A stretch of DNA of 64,000 nt from Paracoccaceae bacterium (GCA_021296235.1 JAGWAS010000015.1:33611-97610); one strand, 5' to 3'. Counted from the stretch's first letter, positions 18,832 to 29,365 are shown. Program-made: numbers and translations. Notes: generated from the sequence alone by a model not told the origin.

Positions 18832-20142
18832 TCAATTCACACCGCACATGTCCAGCACAGTAGCGGCAATAACTTTCGTGGTTTCAATCAGGCTTTCGAC
18901 CTCTACGCATTCGTTGTCTCCATGAAAGCCCTCTCCTGCTGGACCAAAGATAACTGGCACAACACCCTTGCCCGCGTAGTGGGCAGCATCAGTAACTGCT
19001 TCAAAACCTTGGATTTTTGGCTGCTTCCTTTGAATTGCCTTGGCTCTCTCGAATACCGCTTTCGTAAGCGGGTGATTCACCGGCGTATCCATGGGAGGGA
19101 AGTGGAGGTCCAAATAATTCCATTCGATCTGGGGAGGGCGGCCACGCATCCAGGGATCCATTGCCGCGAAGTGAGCCACAAAATCCTCAAACTCGGCCTT
19201 CACGTCCGAAAAACTCTCCTGAGGCATGAATTTGTAGTCCAACACCAGCGTAACCACATCCGATATCATCGCGGCATTGGTCATCACCGCCGGGTTCCCA
19301 TCCTCACCCATGCCGGCACCGCCATGAATGGTGCCGGGGTTTATTGTGGCGAGACCAGCCGGCAGGAGAGGGTGATTTTGCGTCCGGCAGCGCGACGCCT
19401 CGAAATCGCGCAACGCCTGAATGAACCGGCTTGCAAGTTCGATCGCGTTGACGCCCGGCTCCAGCCGACCGGGAGTGTCGTGTTGCGGCCAGATCGAATT
19501 GAATCTCCAGCCCGCATGCGCCTGCTTGCCGAAAATTGTGACCTTGACCCAGGACAGGCCGCCCTCGGCAGGAATCACGTTGCCCCAAGTCGGCTCGGCG
19601 ATGATGGCATGTTTGGCAAGTCTGCCCTTTTCAACCAGGTCGATTGCGCCAAATCCTCCTGCCTCTTCGTCCACGACCGTGTGGACCGAAAGGCGCCCGT
19701 TCAACTCCACTCCGACCTTTCGGATTGCGCGCGCCGCAGAAATGCAGGCTGCAACGCCCCCTTTCATGTCGACCGCACCGCGGCCCCAAACCCGATCAAC
19801 TTCCAATTGGCCACCGAATGGATTGCGCGACCAAGCATTGGCATCGCCAACCGGCACCACGTCCACATGCCCGCAAAGGATCATGCTTTTTTCTTCGGTC
19901 CCCGGCAGATCGCCCGCGACATTGGGGCGGCCCGGCAATGCGTCCCAGCGCTCAAGGTCGAAACCCAGCGGGCGCAATTCCTCTTCGATCCGATCCTGCA
20001 CATCGCTTTCGCGATTGAGCCCCTGTTCGACCTGAAACTTCGGATTGACCGAAGGGATGCGCACCAGATCTTGGGTCAGGGCCACCACATGATCCTTGTC
20101 AGCTTCAATCCGGTCGAGCACGGCCTGAATTGCACTATCCAT
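18832..20142 (-). CDS. M20-family peptidase/deacylase (ArgE/DapE type)
   Basis: Trimmed to MDSAIQAVLDRIEADKDHVVALTQDLVRIPSVNP; ILCGHVDVVPVGD, GRGAVDMKGG, DEEAGGFGA. Confidence 0.93.
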   Translation of the reverse strand: MDSAIQAVLDRIEADKDHVVALTQDLVRIPSVNPKFQVEQGLNRESDVQDRIEEELRPLGFDLERWDALPGRPNVAGDLPGTEEKSMILCGHVDVVPVGDANAWSRNPFGGQLEVDRVWGRGAVDMKGGVAACISAARAIRKVGVELNGRLSVHTVVDEEAGGFGAIDLVEKGRLAKHAIIAEPTWGNVIPAEGGLSWVKVTIFGKQAHAGWRFNSIWPQHDTPGRLEPGVNAIELASRFIQALRDFEASRCRTQNHPLLPAGLATINPGTIHGGAGMGEDGNPAVMTNAAMISDVVTLVLDYKFMPQESFSDVKAEFEDFVAHFAAMDPWMRGRPPQIEWNYLDLHFPPMDTPVNHPLTKAVFERAKAIQRKQPKIQGFEAVTDAAHYAGKGVVPVIFGPAGEGFHGDNECVEVESLIETTKVIAATVLDMCGVN

Positions 20143-20785
20143 CAGCACCTCCCTTAAGTTCGGCAACAATTTCACCGGTCGTGACCTGCCGACAGTAGCC
20201 CTTGATTGCACGCAGGGAATTGTCGTGCTGTTCCTGGCTGTAGCTCAGGCAGGCATCCGTAACCTGGGTTACCAGATAGCCAAGGTCGCAGGCGTCGCGA
20301 ATCGCACTCTCCACACATTGTTCGGTCAAAAGTCCCGAGACCGCCAGCTGCCGCACGCCCAAGTTTCGCAATACATAGTCAATTTGTGTCGAGACAAAGA
20401 CGGAGGAAGATGACTTGGGAAGCACAATTTCGTCAATTCCAGGTGCAATCTGGTCAATGACCTTGCCGTCCCAAGAACCCTTCGGAACGTTGAAACCGGT
20501 AATTTTATGGTCAAGTGATCGATCGCGCCCGTCAAGTGTCAGACTCTCAATTGTCGTATACATCACTTCCACCGAAGCTGCGCGGAAAGCGGACTGGATC
20601 GCCTGCATGTTCGGAATTACGCGTTCCTCAAGTTGGCTGAAGTACCAACCGTAATTGGCGTTGAATGCCTCAGGGGTGAGATCCTTGAATTCTGCCCCGT
20701 TCCTGTGGGCTGAAAAATTTTGAACATCGATGAACAAAAGTGCGGATTGGTCGGGCTTAAGGGGAACCTCTCGCGTGAGACTCAT
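20135..20785 (-). CDS. Cysteine hydrolase, isochorismatase-like
   Basis: Trimmed to MSLTREVPLKPDQSALLFIDVQNFSAH; LRNLGVRQLAVSGLLTEQCVESAIRDACDLGY. Confidence 0.92.
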   Translation of the reverse strand: MSLTREVPLKPDQSALLFIDVQNFSAHRNGAEFKDLTPEAFNANYGWYFSQLEERVIPNMQAIQSAFRAASVEVMYTTIESLTLDGRDRSLDHKITGFNVPKGSWDGKVIDQIAPGIDEIVLPKSSSSVFVSTQIDYVLRNLGVRQLAVSGLLTEQCVESAIRDACDLGYLVTQVTDACLSYSQEQHDNSLRAIKGYCRQVTTGEIVAELKGGADG

Positions 20786-21552
20786 GTCAGTTCCCCCACG
20801 ACATCCTTGATTGCGTTGGCCAGCAGCCCGGCCCAATGCGCAGCGCCACCGGCATGGTCGATCTGGTCGTTGCGTATCTCAATCAAGCAGTGCGGAAGGC
20901 CGCGTGCCTCGGCATGAACGGGAATGAACCAATCGGAGTCATCACCAATCCGGTAGGGTTCGTTGACCGCGATGTTCAAATTCGGGGAGGCACAGGAAAG
21001 AAACGCCCTCATCTGATTTGCCGTGTCCATGCTCCTGCGCGTGATGAAACCGGCGTGCCATGGTCGTTGCTTCCCGTTGAAATGCGGCGTGAAGGAGTGG
21101 ATTGAGAAAGCGGCGCATCGTCGCCGTGCGCTGAACACTCCGGCAATTGCCCGGTCCATGGGATCAAAAATGGCAAGCCGCCGCGCCTGTATGTCCTCGG
21201 CGGTCAAGTTCCGATTTCCGTGGATTGTCTCGCCATCGCTGATCTCCGGAATGGAGCTTTGGCTTCCCGGCGGGCGATTTGCGTCAATGACAAGGCGGCT
21301 GTAGCGCTGCAAAATCAGCGGCGCACGCAGCAGGTCGGTCAGCCGGCGTGCCACGTCCCCGGCTCCTATGTCCCAACCGCGGTGACTGTTCAGCACCGCT
21401 TCGTCGATTCCCAATGTTCCAAGTGCGGCAGGCACTTCCGACCCCGCATGTTCGCACAGCAGCAGCAGCGGCACGTCGCTTTCGGCGTGAACCACCTCAA
21501 CCGGTGCAACATCGGCCGGTGCAAGCAATGGAGAGAGTGACGCAGCCTTCAT
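20782..21552 (-). CDS. N-formylglutamate amidohydrolase-like protein
   Basis: 256 aa; LLLCEHAGSEVPAALGTLGI, HRGWDIGAGDVARRL, VIDANRP. Confidence 0.9.
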   Translation of the reverse strand: MKAASLSPLLAPADVAPVEVVHAESDVPLLLLCEHAGSEVPAALGTLGIDEAVLNSHRGWDIGAGDVARRLTDLLRAPLILQRYSRLVIDANRPPGSQSSIPEISDGETIHGNRNLTAEDIQARRLAIFDPMDRAIAGVFSARRRCAAFSIHSFTPHFNGKQRPWHAGFITRRSMDTANQMRAFLSCASPNLNIAVNEPYRIGDDSDWFIPVHAEARGLPHCLIEIRNDQIDHAGGAAHWAGLLANAIKDVVGELT

Positions 21553-21583
21553 GTTCCAAGGTTAAGGAATTATTTTTTTCAAT

Positions 21584-21603
21584 GTCAACATTTTTTTGTT
21601 GAC
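21584..21603. promoter_or_regulatory. Candidate operator in the divergent promoter region
   Basis: GTCAAC N8 GTTGAC in an AT-rich spacer between the N-formylglutamate amidohydrolase and RpiR genes. Confidence 0.5.
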
Positions 21604-21632
21604 TGAAATTTTTTTCTCATCATTCTTCAACC

Positions 21633-22478
21633 ATGTCGATCCGCGATCAAATTGAACTCAATTCGGGTGCGCTGACGCAATCCGAGCGCAAACTGGCCTC
21701 GGCGCTGCTGGCGGACTATCCCTATGCCGGCCTCCATTCGATACAGGAACTGGCCGAACGGGCCGAGGTGTCGGCCCCCTCAATATCGCGCTTTGTCGCG
21801 AAGATCGGACTGTCCGGGTACCAGGAGATGCAACGCCGTTTGATAGCGGAGTTGGCGGAGGGTGCCCGCTCGCCGGTTGAAATTCACAGGACGGGCAAAA
21901 GGATTGAAGGTGGCTTTCTGGAGGAATTCATCGCACGCGCGGCGATACAAATGAATTCGGCAAGTGCAGCGATAACCCAAGCGCAGTTTGAACGGATATG
22001 TGCTTTGCTCTCCGAACAGAAGCGCAGTGTCTATGCAATAGGGGGACGGGTAAGCGACTCCATTGCGATGCATCTGTCGTTCCACCTGCGGCAGGCGCGC
22101 CAGGGGGTTTACCATCTGCCGCGCGATCCGGATGCCTGGCCGGAATACCTCTTGCGGATGAGATCGGGCGACATTCTCTTTCTGGTGGATTTCCGCCGTT
22201 ACCAGCCCAAGCTTGCCCGGCTGGCACAACAGGCGAACCGCAAATGCAAGGCGCAGGTAATTCTGATGACCGACAAATGGCTGTCGCCGGCCACCCGGCA
22301 TGCCTCTGAGGTGCTGGCTGTTCCTACCGAGACCGGGACTATCTGGGACAGCTACTGCGCGGCACTTGCGGTAACCGAGGCGCTGGTTACCCGCGTGGCT
22401 GAACAAAACTGGGACAAGACCCGAGCGCGCATCGAAGCCTGGGATGCCGCCGGTCAAACCGATCCGGAGACTGATTGA
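21633..22478 (+). CDS. MurR/RpiR-family transcriptional regulator
   Basis: 281 aa; HTH_6-type N-terminus (LTQSERKLASALLADYPYAGLHSIQELAERAEVSAPSISRFVAKIG) plus SIS-like domain. Confidence 0.92.
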   Translation: MSIRDQIELNSGALTQSERKLASALLADYPYAGLHSIQELAERAEVSAPSISRFVAKIGLSGYQEMQRRLIAELAEGARSPVEIHRTGKRIEGGFLEEFIARAAIQMNSASAAITQAQFERICALLSEQKRSVYAIGGRVSDSIAMHLSFHLRQARQGVYHLPRDPDAWPEYLLRMRSGDILFLVDFRRYQPKLARLAQQANRKCKAQVILMTDKWLSPATRHASEVLAVPTETGTIWDSYCAALAVTEALVTRVAEQNWDKTRARIEAWDAAGQTDPETD

Positions 22479-23779
22479 TGCAACCCCTGATTTTTGCAGC
22501 GACCTGTGATTTGGCGGGAAAGGTGCGGGGCAAAGCCTTTCCGGCCGGGGATCTTAAAAGAAGACTGAGCCGGGGCGTCGGCTGGACGCCAACCAACGTC
22601 CAGATCAATTGTTTCGACGGAATTGCCGAAAGCCCGTTCGGAGCTTTGGGCGATTTGCTGTTGATACCGGATGCTGACGCCGAGGTTAGATCCGATTTCG
22701 GAAGTGTGGTCGAGCACTTCATGCTTGGGGACATCGTTACGCTTGAAGGCGAACCTTGGGAATTGTGCACCCGTTCGCTTCTGAAGTCCGCACTCGCCAG
22801 GCTGGAGCGTGTTGCCGATGTGCGATTGTTGGCCGCCTTCGAGCATGAGTTCCAGTTGAAATCCGAATTTGAGTTGGAAGGAGAGGCATACGGGCGCACC
22901 GGTTTCGAAATGCAGAGGACCTTCTGTGAATCGCTCACGTCGCATGTCGCAGCCGCCGGACTTTCCACCGACAGCATCATGAAGGAATACGGATCAAACC
23001 AATATGAGTTGGTGATTGGGCCCGAGGAAGGAATCCGTGCCGCAGATGCCGCAGTCATCCTGCGCGAACTCACCCGCTCCACGGCTCGCCACTCGGGCGA
23101 GGCGGCAACCTTCACTCCGATCCGCGACCCGGCGAGCGTGGGCAATGGCGTGCATATCCACCTGAGCTTTCTTGACCGGAATGGAAATCCTGCCACATTT
23201 GACCCCGACGGCCCCTGTGGCATGTCCAGGCTTTCCGGTGCCTTCGCCGCGGGCATCCTGAAATATCTTGACAGCATCCTTGCACTGACCGCTCCATCGG
23301 TCATTTCGTATCTGCGCCTTACGCCGCACCGTTGGTCGGCAGCCTTCAACAACCTTGGTTTTCGCGACCGGGAGGCATCCTTGCGCATCTGCCCGGTTAC
23401 AACGAAAGATCCCACCGCCGTTTCCAGGCAATTCAACATGGAATACCGCGCCGCCGATGCCGCTGCCTGTCCGCATCTGGCACTGGCTGCATTGGTGCAC
23501 GCAGGTGTGCAGGGCATTGAAGAGGGGTTAAGTGCCCCCGTGCCCACCGAAGAGGACCTCTCGCTACTCTCAACAGAGGCTCTCAATGCGCGCGGCTTCG
23601 TCCGCCTGCCGGAAACACTGGAAGCCGCGCTTGGCAAATTTGGTGCCAACGCAACTGTCGCAGGCTGGTTTTCCGAACCGTTCGTGCAGGTTTACCTGGC
23701 TCACAAGGCCTCGGAAATTGCCCACCTCGCCGGGATGGACACTGCCGCCAAATGCGCCGCCTATGAGATGGCCTACTGA
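22475..23779 (+). CDS. Glutamine synthetase-family protein (possible gamma-glutamyl ligase)
   Basis: 434 aa; GNGVHIHLSFLDRNGNP, RLTPHRWSAAFNNLGFRDREASLRICP. Confidence 0.85.
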   Translation: MMQPLIFAATCDLAGKVRGKAFPAGDLKRRLSRGVGWTPTNVQINCFDGIAESPFGALGDLLLIPDADAEVRSDFGSVVEHFMLGDIVTLEGEPWELCTRSLLKSALARLERVADVRLLAAFEHEFQLKSEFELEGEAYGRTGFEMQRTFCESLTSHVAAAGLSTDSIMKEYGSNQYELVIGPEEGIRAADAAVILRELTRSTARHSGEAATFTPIRDPASVGNGVHIHLSFLDRNGNPATFDPDGPCGMSRLSGAFAAGILKYLDSILALTAPSVISYLRLTPHRWSAAFNNLGFRDREASLRICPVTTKDPTAVSRQFNMEYRAADAAACPHLALAALVHAGVQGIEEGLSAPVPTEEDLSLLSTEALNARGFVRLPETLEAALGKFGANATVAGWFSEPFVQVYLAHKASEIAHLAGMDTAAKCAAYEMAY

Positions 23780-24870
23780 TGTCGGGCTTTCCGTCGGATA
23801 AGGCACTTGTTCCTTTCGTCAGCGTTGAGAACATGCTGGCACTGATCCATCGCTGCGGAATTGACCGCTGTCTGATCGAACTTACCGACGCCATTGCTGC
23901 CGACTTTGCCCGGTGGCAGATGTTTCACAAGGCTCCGCGCGTTGCCTCGCATTCGGCGACAGGTGTGATTGAGCTCATGCCCATATCCGACGGCGTCAGT
24001 TATTCCTTCAAGTTCGTCAATGGTCATCCCTCCAACGTAAAGCGGGAATTGCAGACGGTAACGGCCTTTGGCGTTTTGGCATCGGTCGCGACGGGTTATC
24101 CCAAACTCTTTTCTGAAATGACGCTGCTTACTGCATTGCGCACCGCTGCCACCTCGGCTTTGGCCACCCGTATGCTTGCGCGTTCGGACAGCAGCACTGC
24201 AGCAATCATCGGCAATGGTGCACAGTCCGAGTTCCAGATTCGTGCACTTGCAGCCGTCTGCGGGATTACTTCGTTTCGCCTCTACGACATTGACAAACTG
24301 GCAACGCAACGGTGCGTGGCCAATTTGAGCGGCACAGCCTTGAAGCTGAAGGTCTGTGGATGCGTCGAAGCGGCGATTGAGGGGGCGGACGTTGTTACCA
24401 CCTGTACGGCGGACAAGAGCCACCAAACGATCTTGACGGACAACCTTGTCGGCGCAGGGGTGCATGTGAACGCCATTGGAGGTGACTGTCCGGGCAAAAC
24501 CGAGCTCCATCGCGATGTTCTGCTGCGATCGGACATTTTTGTTGAACATGCAGAACAGACCCGGATTGAAGGCGATATTCAACAGCTTGATCCCGATCAT
24601 CCCGTAACTGAGATTTGGGAGGTCATGGCAGGAGTTGCACCAGGCCGCATTCGCGCTGATCAGATCACTGTTTTTGACGGGGTGGGTTTTGCCATCGAGG
24701 ATTTCTCAGCCCTGCGTTGGCTCTGGTCCGCGGTTCAGGACACCACCGTTACTGAACAACTTGATCTGATCGCTGATCCGGACGACCCGAGGGATCTCTT
24801 TGGCATGATCCGCAGGTATTCCGAGCGGAACGGCTCGAACAGTCCCTCAACTGCTTCAACCATCAATTGA
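23779..24870 (+). CDS. Ornithine cyclodeaminase-family protein
   Basis: 363 aa; SATGVIELMPISDGVSYSFKFVNGHPSN, AAIIGNGAQSEFQIRALAAVCG. Confidence 0.92.
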   Translation: MSGFPSDKALVPFVSVENMLALIHRCGIDRCLIELTDAIAADFARWQMFHKAPRVASHSATGVIELMPISDGVSYSFKFVNGHPSNVKRELQTVTAFGVLASVATGYPKLFSEMTLLTALRTAATSALATRMLARSDSSTAAIIGNGAQSEFQIRALAAVCGITSFRLYDIDKLATQRCVANLSGTALKLKVCGCVEAAIEGADVVTTCTADKSHQTILTDNLVGAGVHVNAIGGDCPGKTELHRDVLLRSDIFVEHAEQTRIEGDIQQLDPDHPVTEIWEVMAGVAPGRIRADQITVFDGVGFAIEDFSALRWLWSAVQDTTVTEQLDLIADPDDPRDLFGMIRRYSERNGSNSPSTASTIN

Positions 24871-25430
24871 ATTCACTTCAGAAACGTAAAACGAACTTCA
24901 ACCACCGCTCTCCTTCCAGCCATTTTTCTCTACCGGCAGCCTGGCAGGAAATCTGCTGAACCAAAGACGTTTGAATTCCGAAGCAGGAGTTGGCGGATTG
25001 CGGTGCGTGTCTGATGAAGTGCCTACCGCTTGGGGAGGATGCCCCATCGCCAAGCTGCCGTCGAGCCCCTTCCAATTGAACACGAAAACAGCGCAAAATT
25101 TTGGATTTGACCACAACCGGCATGAAGCTCTTCGACCAATCCCGGGGTTGCGGCAACAGTGGTGGAATCGATGGGGCCGTGCACGCCGACGACATCCGGG
25201 CAGATCCGTTTGGAATGTGTTGTCATCCGGATCGGCTCAGAATTTCTGAAGTGAGTTGCAACTCCCGGAGAACACCCGAAGCCGATGGCCAACATTCCGA
25301 GATACTGCAGGCCGAAAAGACATCGCTTCCCCGACCCTTGACAGACTCGATACGAACTCACGAAACGGCTGCCAATGAAGGTTCGGTTTCCGCAGGCACC
25401 CGGTTTCCTCACCTCGTCCCGGTCCGGAAC

Positions 25431-26141
25431 TCAACCCAATCCAGCCAACCGGCACATGTGCCATGCCAAGGCACGATTGCTCGACATGACCGGAAATCCG
25501 AGCTCTTGTGTCAACCCGGCCAGCACATCCGCCGTTCGCAGATTGGTGCAGGACAGGAACATCCCGTCTACATTCGCCCTCTCAGCCAGCTTCGTGGCCG
25601 CCGCCCAAACCGAGTTGGGTGAAATCCGTGCAACCCGTGCCTCCTCGGCCACACCAAACGATCCAAAGACCGGCGTTTCTATGCCTTCCTCCGCCAGCGC
25701 CTTGCGCAACCCCTCGTTGACGTCCTCAACATAAGGCGAAAGCAACGCCAACCGGCTCAGCCCCTTGTCACGGCATTGGGCGACCACCGCGCTCAGCGGA
25801 TCGGTTACGTGGGCTGTCTCGCACCCTTCCCGAATCAAATCGGCCACTTTCCCGCCACCAATCACCGAGGCTCCGGAGGTGCATCCGTAGCCGACCGCAT
25901 CGAACCGAACCGCCCGAGGAAACAACGCAGCCGCCGAAGTCAGCGTCTTGCCCATTTCGGTCAGTGTTTCACGCGTTACCTTGAGCCCGCTGGGCACCCG
26001 GCTCACATAAAGGCTCACTTCCGGATCGAATATCAGTCGGCGCAGCTCCTGCTCGATCGTTTCATCAGCCTGCAGCACGATCAGTCCCAGCGCTGCCTTT
26101 ACCCCTATCGGACCAGTCATCTCATGGGAAAAATCGCTCAT
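25431..26141 (-). CDS. Asp/Glu racemase / maleate isomerase-like protein
   Basis: Trimmed to MSDFSHEMTGPIGVKAALGLIVLQADETIEQELRRL; FDAVGYGCTSGASVIG, DGMFLSCTNLRT (catalytic Cys pair). Confidence 0.88.
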   Translation of the reverse strand: MSDFSHEMTGPIGVKAALGLIVLQADETIEQELRRLIFDPEVSLYVSRVPSGLKVTRETLTEMGKTLTSAAALFPRAVRFDAVGYGCTSGASVIGGGKVADLIREGCETAHVTDPLSAVVAQCRDKGLSRLALLSPYVEDVNEGLRKALAEEGIETPVFGSFGVAEEARVARISPNSVWAAATKLAERANVDGMFLSCTNLRTADVLAGLTQELGFPVMSSNRALAWHMCRLAGLG

Positions 26142-26486
26142 CCTGAGCACTCCAGGTTCGCCATCTCGGGCCCCAACGGCGTTCCGTGCCACTGCGTTCC
26201 GCTCTTGGCAATCACAACATTCCCCTCATGCACCATCAATCGACCACAGCATTTTGCAACTGCCGGTTTTGGCGTTGCGAACCTTACGGGTGTGATTACC
26301 GTTTGACTGCAGGCCATTACGAGGTTGTCCTGCGCAAGCAATTGCGGCAGCGCCAAGATCCAAGCCGGGAATTGCAGGAGAACTGCGTCCTGCGCTCCAT
26401 CTCCTTGGCCGCCTTCCATCAACCGCCACTCCAACTTCCAGCAACAGGACTTCCCTGCGGATTGCGGACCAACAGTTAACTTTCCC

Positions 26487-27560
26487 TCAAGGACGGTTCA
26501 GGATCTTTCCGTCCCTGTCAAAAAAGTGAATCCGATCCTTGTTGAACCGAACATGGACGGTTTCCCCGGCACAAAGCGGATGCTCGGGCGAAGTTCTCAT
26601 CGTGAGAGGCAAATCGGAGCCATCAAACTGAAGATAAACCAAGGATTCCGCACCCAGCTTCTCAATGATCTCGACCGTTGCCGGAAAATCACCTTCTTCC
26701 GGTCCGGCAAGCTCAAGATGCTCCGGCCGGATTCCGATTGCAGTTGCTCCGGCAACTTGGCAACCGTCCAGTTCAATACTGGCGGAACCTGCCCCAAGGG
26801 ATGTGCAATTCTCCGGGCCGTGCTCGTTCACATCAATGAAATTCATTGCCGGAGAGCCAATGAATCCGGAGACGAACCTGTTTGCGGGGTGGTCATAGAG
26901 ATCAATCGGCGAGCCGACCTGTTCAATTCGGCCCCGGTTAATGACCACGATGCGGTCAGCCAGCGTCATTGCTTCCGTCTGATCGTGGGTTACGTAGATC
27001 ATTGTTGCGCCAAGGCGCTTGTGGAGCCGTGCGATCTCAAGGCGCATTTGCACCCGCAGGGCGGCATCAAGATTTGACAGCGGCTCATCGAACAGAAAAA
27101 CCTTTGGATCCCTGATGATGGACCTGCCAATTGCCACGCGTTGGCGTTGGCCACCCGACAATTGCCGCGGTTTGCGCTCAAGCAGATCCTCAATCTGGAG
27201 GATGCGGGCTGCCTCTGCGACCCGCCTGCCAATTTCCTCCTTTGGAAGTTTTGCCAAGCGAAGCCCGAAACCGATATTGTCTTCGACAGTCATGTGGGGA
27301 AACAGGGCATAGGACTGAAACACCATTGCCACACCCCGTTTCGAGGGCTTCATGCCTGTTACATCCGCTCCGCCGATAAAAATCCGGCCGCCGCCCGTTT
27401 CCTCAAGTCCGGTGATCAACCTCAGCAGGGTCGATTTTCCGCATCCGGATGGCCCAACAAAAACGACAAACTCACCGTGTTTTGCCGCGAAATCAACTCC
27501 ATTGATCACCTGAACATCACCAAAGCGTTTGGAAACATTTTCAAGGCGCAGATCTGCCAT
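26487..27560 (-). CDS. Carbohydrate ABC transporter ATP-binding protein (UgpC/MalK type)
   Basis: 357 aa; [51 protein letters not shown]. Confidence 0.95.
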   Translation of the reverse strand: MADLRLENVSKRFGDVQVINGVDFAAKHGEFVVFVGPSGCGKSTLLRLITGLEETGGGRIFIGGADVTGMKPSKRGVAMVFQSYALFPHMTVEDNIGFGLRLAKLPKEEIGRRVAEAARILQIEDLLERKPRQLSGGQRQRVAIGRSIIRDPKVFLFDEPLSNLDAALRVQMRLEIARLHKRLGATMIYVTHDQTEAMTLADRIVVINRGRIEQVGSPIDLYDHPANRFVSGFIGSPAMNFIDVNEHGPENCTSLGAGSASIELDGCQVAGATAIGIRPEHLELAGPEEGDFPATVEIIEKLGAESLVYLQFDGSDLPLTMRTSPEHPLCAGETVHVRFNKDRIHFFDRDGKILNRP

Positions 27561-27563
27561 CGT

Positions 27564-28433
27564 TCAACCCTTCACCGCTCCCATCGTCATCCCCTTGATG
27601 AAGTAGCGCTGAAAGAAAAGAAACACGATCAGCGTCGGAATGCTTGCAATCAGGGACAGGGCACCCTGCACACCCCACGCAACGGAATACTGCCCCTTCA
27701 GGTTCACGATTCCGATCATGATCGTTCGTTTTTCATCGGAATTGGTGAATATCAGAGGCCACAGAAAGTCGTTCCAGATCCATGTGAACTGAAGTGTCGC
27801 CAGCACCGCAATTGCCGGCAGGCTCAATGGCAGCGCCACCCGCATGAGCACCTGCCATTCATTTGCGCCCTCCAGAATCGCCGCTTCCCGCAGAGCGTTG
27901 GGAACGGTGGCAAAGAAGTTGCGCATGAGCAGCGTGCAAATTGGAATTCCCAAGGCCGTGTGCACAATTATGATTGGCCACAGGGTGTCGATCAAACCCA
28001 TCGTGTTGAACAGCCGAAACAGCGGAATGAGAATGACCTGAGGCGGGAAGAACATGCCCGAGACAAGAATCAGGAACAAGACGTCGCTTCCCCTGAAAGG
28101 CAGTTTCGAAAACACGTAGCCCGCAAACACACCAAGCGCGATTGAGGCCGCAGTCGCAGGAACTGTAACCAAAATGGTGTTCAGGATGTAGCGATGAACT
28201 GCCGGGTTGGCGATGACTTCACCAAAGTTGCCAAGGAACAGCGTGTCCGGAATGGTCCAAAGCTCGCCAAATGCAATGTCGCGCGTTGTCTTCACTGAAG
28301 AGAGCAGAACACCAAGCGTCGGTGCCAAAAACAGCACGGCGAGACACACAAGGCAGACAACAATCACAGCAGGCCAAGGGTTGAAGTCCCTTAACGGACG
28401 GTCGATGGCAGCCGCGTCAACCATAGATCTCAT
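27564..28433 (-). CDS. Carbohydrate ABC transporter permease (MalG type)
   Basis: 289 aa; EAAILEGANEWQVLMRVALPLSLPAIAVL EAA loop. Confidence 0.94.
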   Translation of the reverse strand: MRSMVDAAAIDRPLRDFNPWPAVIVVCLVCLAVLFLAPTLGVLLSSVKTTRDIAFGELWTIPDTLFLGNFGEVIANPAVHRYILNTILVTVPATAASIALGVFAGYVFSKLPFRGSDVLFLILVSGMFFPPQVILIPLFRLFNTMGLIDTLWPIIIVHTALGIPICTLLMRNFFATVPNALREAAILEGANEWQVLMRVALPLSLPAIAVLATLQFTWIWNDFLWPLIFTNSDEKRTIMIGIVNLKGQYSVAWGVQGALSLIASIPTLIVFLFFQRYFIKGMTMGAVKG

Positions 28434-29298
28434 CCACCCGGCGCAACTGGCGGAAGTAAATGCGGATTATGGTCAGGGCGATCAGAAACAGAACCACCGA
28501 AATGGCGCTGCCGTAGCCCATGAGATATTTCTTGAAGGACTCGTTGTACATGTGCATCGCCAGCGTGTCCGACGAGTGGAAGGGACCACCGCCGGTCATG
28601 ATGTAGAGAATGTCGAAACCCTTCAGCGAGTTGATGACGCTCAATGCAATCACCACCACGGTGGCCGGGGTCAGCAAAGGAATGATCAGCATGCGGATGC
28701 GTTGCCACGCCGTTGCGCCTTCGATTTCGCAAACCTCAATGAGATCCTCCGGGATTGATGTCAGTCCCGCAAGATAGATCACCATCGAAAGCCCGGTTTG
28801 CTGCCAAGCCCATGCAATGATGACCGACCCCAGCGCCGTATCCGGCTTGGCAAGCCATGGGTAACGGAATTCCTCCCCGCTGACGAGACCAATGACCGTG
28901 TTCAGCAAGCCCCAGTCCGGTTGGTATATCCACACCCAAATTTGACCCACCACGACAGCCGACAGGCAAATCGGCAGGTAGAATATCGATTTGAACATGG
29001 TGCCGCCGGGCACCCTGCTGTCAATGAGAAGCGCAAGACCGAGCCCCAGCAATGTCGGCAGCAGGATGGCAGCAACCATCCAGATCACGGTGTTTATCGC
29101 CGCGTTCAGGAACAGCTTGTCGGTAACGATCTTGGCATAGTTGGAAAATCCGACATAGTCGAATTCACGGTTGAATCCGTTCCAGTTGGTGAAACTGTAG
29201 TGAAATGAACTGAGAAGCGGCCAGATCACAAACACGGTGAATACCGCAACCGGCGCCGCAAGCAGAACTGTCCGCCAAAATCTGTTGCTTTGTTCCAT
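28417..29298 (-). CDS. Carbohydrate ABC transporter permease (MalF type)
   Basis: Trimmed to MEQSNRFWRTVLLAAPVAVFTVFVIWPLLSSFHYSF; EIEGATAWQRIRMLIIPLLTPAT. Confidence 0.94.
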   Translation of the reverse strand: MEQSNRFWRTVLLAAPVAVFTVFVIWPLLSSFHYSFTNWNGFNREFDYVGFSNYAKIVTDKLFLNAAINTVIWMVAAILLPTLLGLGLALLIDSRVPGGTMFKSIFYLPICLSAVVVGQIWVWIYQPDWGLLNTVIGLVSGEEFRYPWLAKPDTALGSVIIAWAWQQTGLSMVIYLAGLTSIPEDLIEVCEIEGATAWQRIRMLIIPLLTPATVVVIALSVINSLKGFDILYIMTGGGPFHSSDTLAMHMYNESFKKYLMGYGSAISVVLFLIALTIIRIYFRQLRRVDEIYG

Positions 29299-29319
29299 AC
29301 GCCGTGCGCCGCAAAAAAT

Positions 29320-29347
29320 GGGGGAGCGGGATCCGGCCCGCACCCCC
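29320..29347 (-). terminator. Hairpin plus T-tract downstream of the substrate-binding protein gene
   Basis: Minus strand GGGGGTGCGGG-CCGGAT-CCCGCTCCCCC followed by ATTTTTT. Confidence 0.7.
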
Positions 29348-29365
29348 TTCAATATCAGCGAACGC

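Noticed and set aside
18670-20157. 495-aa plus-strand ORF antisense to the M20 peptidase gene
   Set aside because: It is the mirror of a well-supported gene in high-GC DNA; low-complexity, Cys/His/Arg-rich translation without recognisable motifs.
22387-23649. 420-aa minus-strand ORF antisense to the glutamine-synthetase-like gene
   Set aside because: Ser/Arg-rich shadow ORF; the plus-strand frame has clear family motifs and operon overlaps.
24878-25430. Hidden gene in the gap between the cyclodeaminase and racemase-like genes
   Set aside because: Only short overlapping ORFs on both strands with no recognisable motifs.
27141-28145. 334-aa plus-strand ORF over the ABC ATPase and permease genes
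   Set aside because: Crosses two confident minus-strand genes and has no protein-like features.
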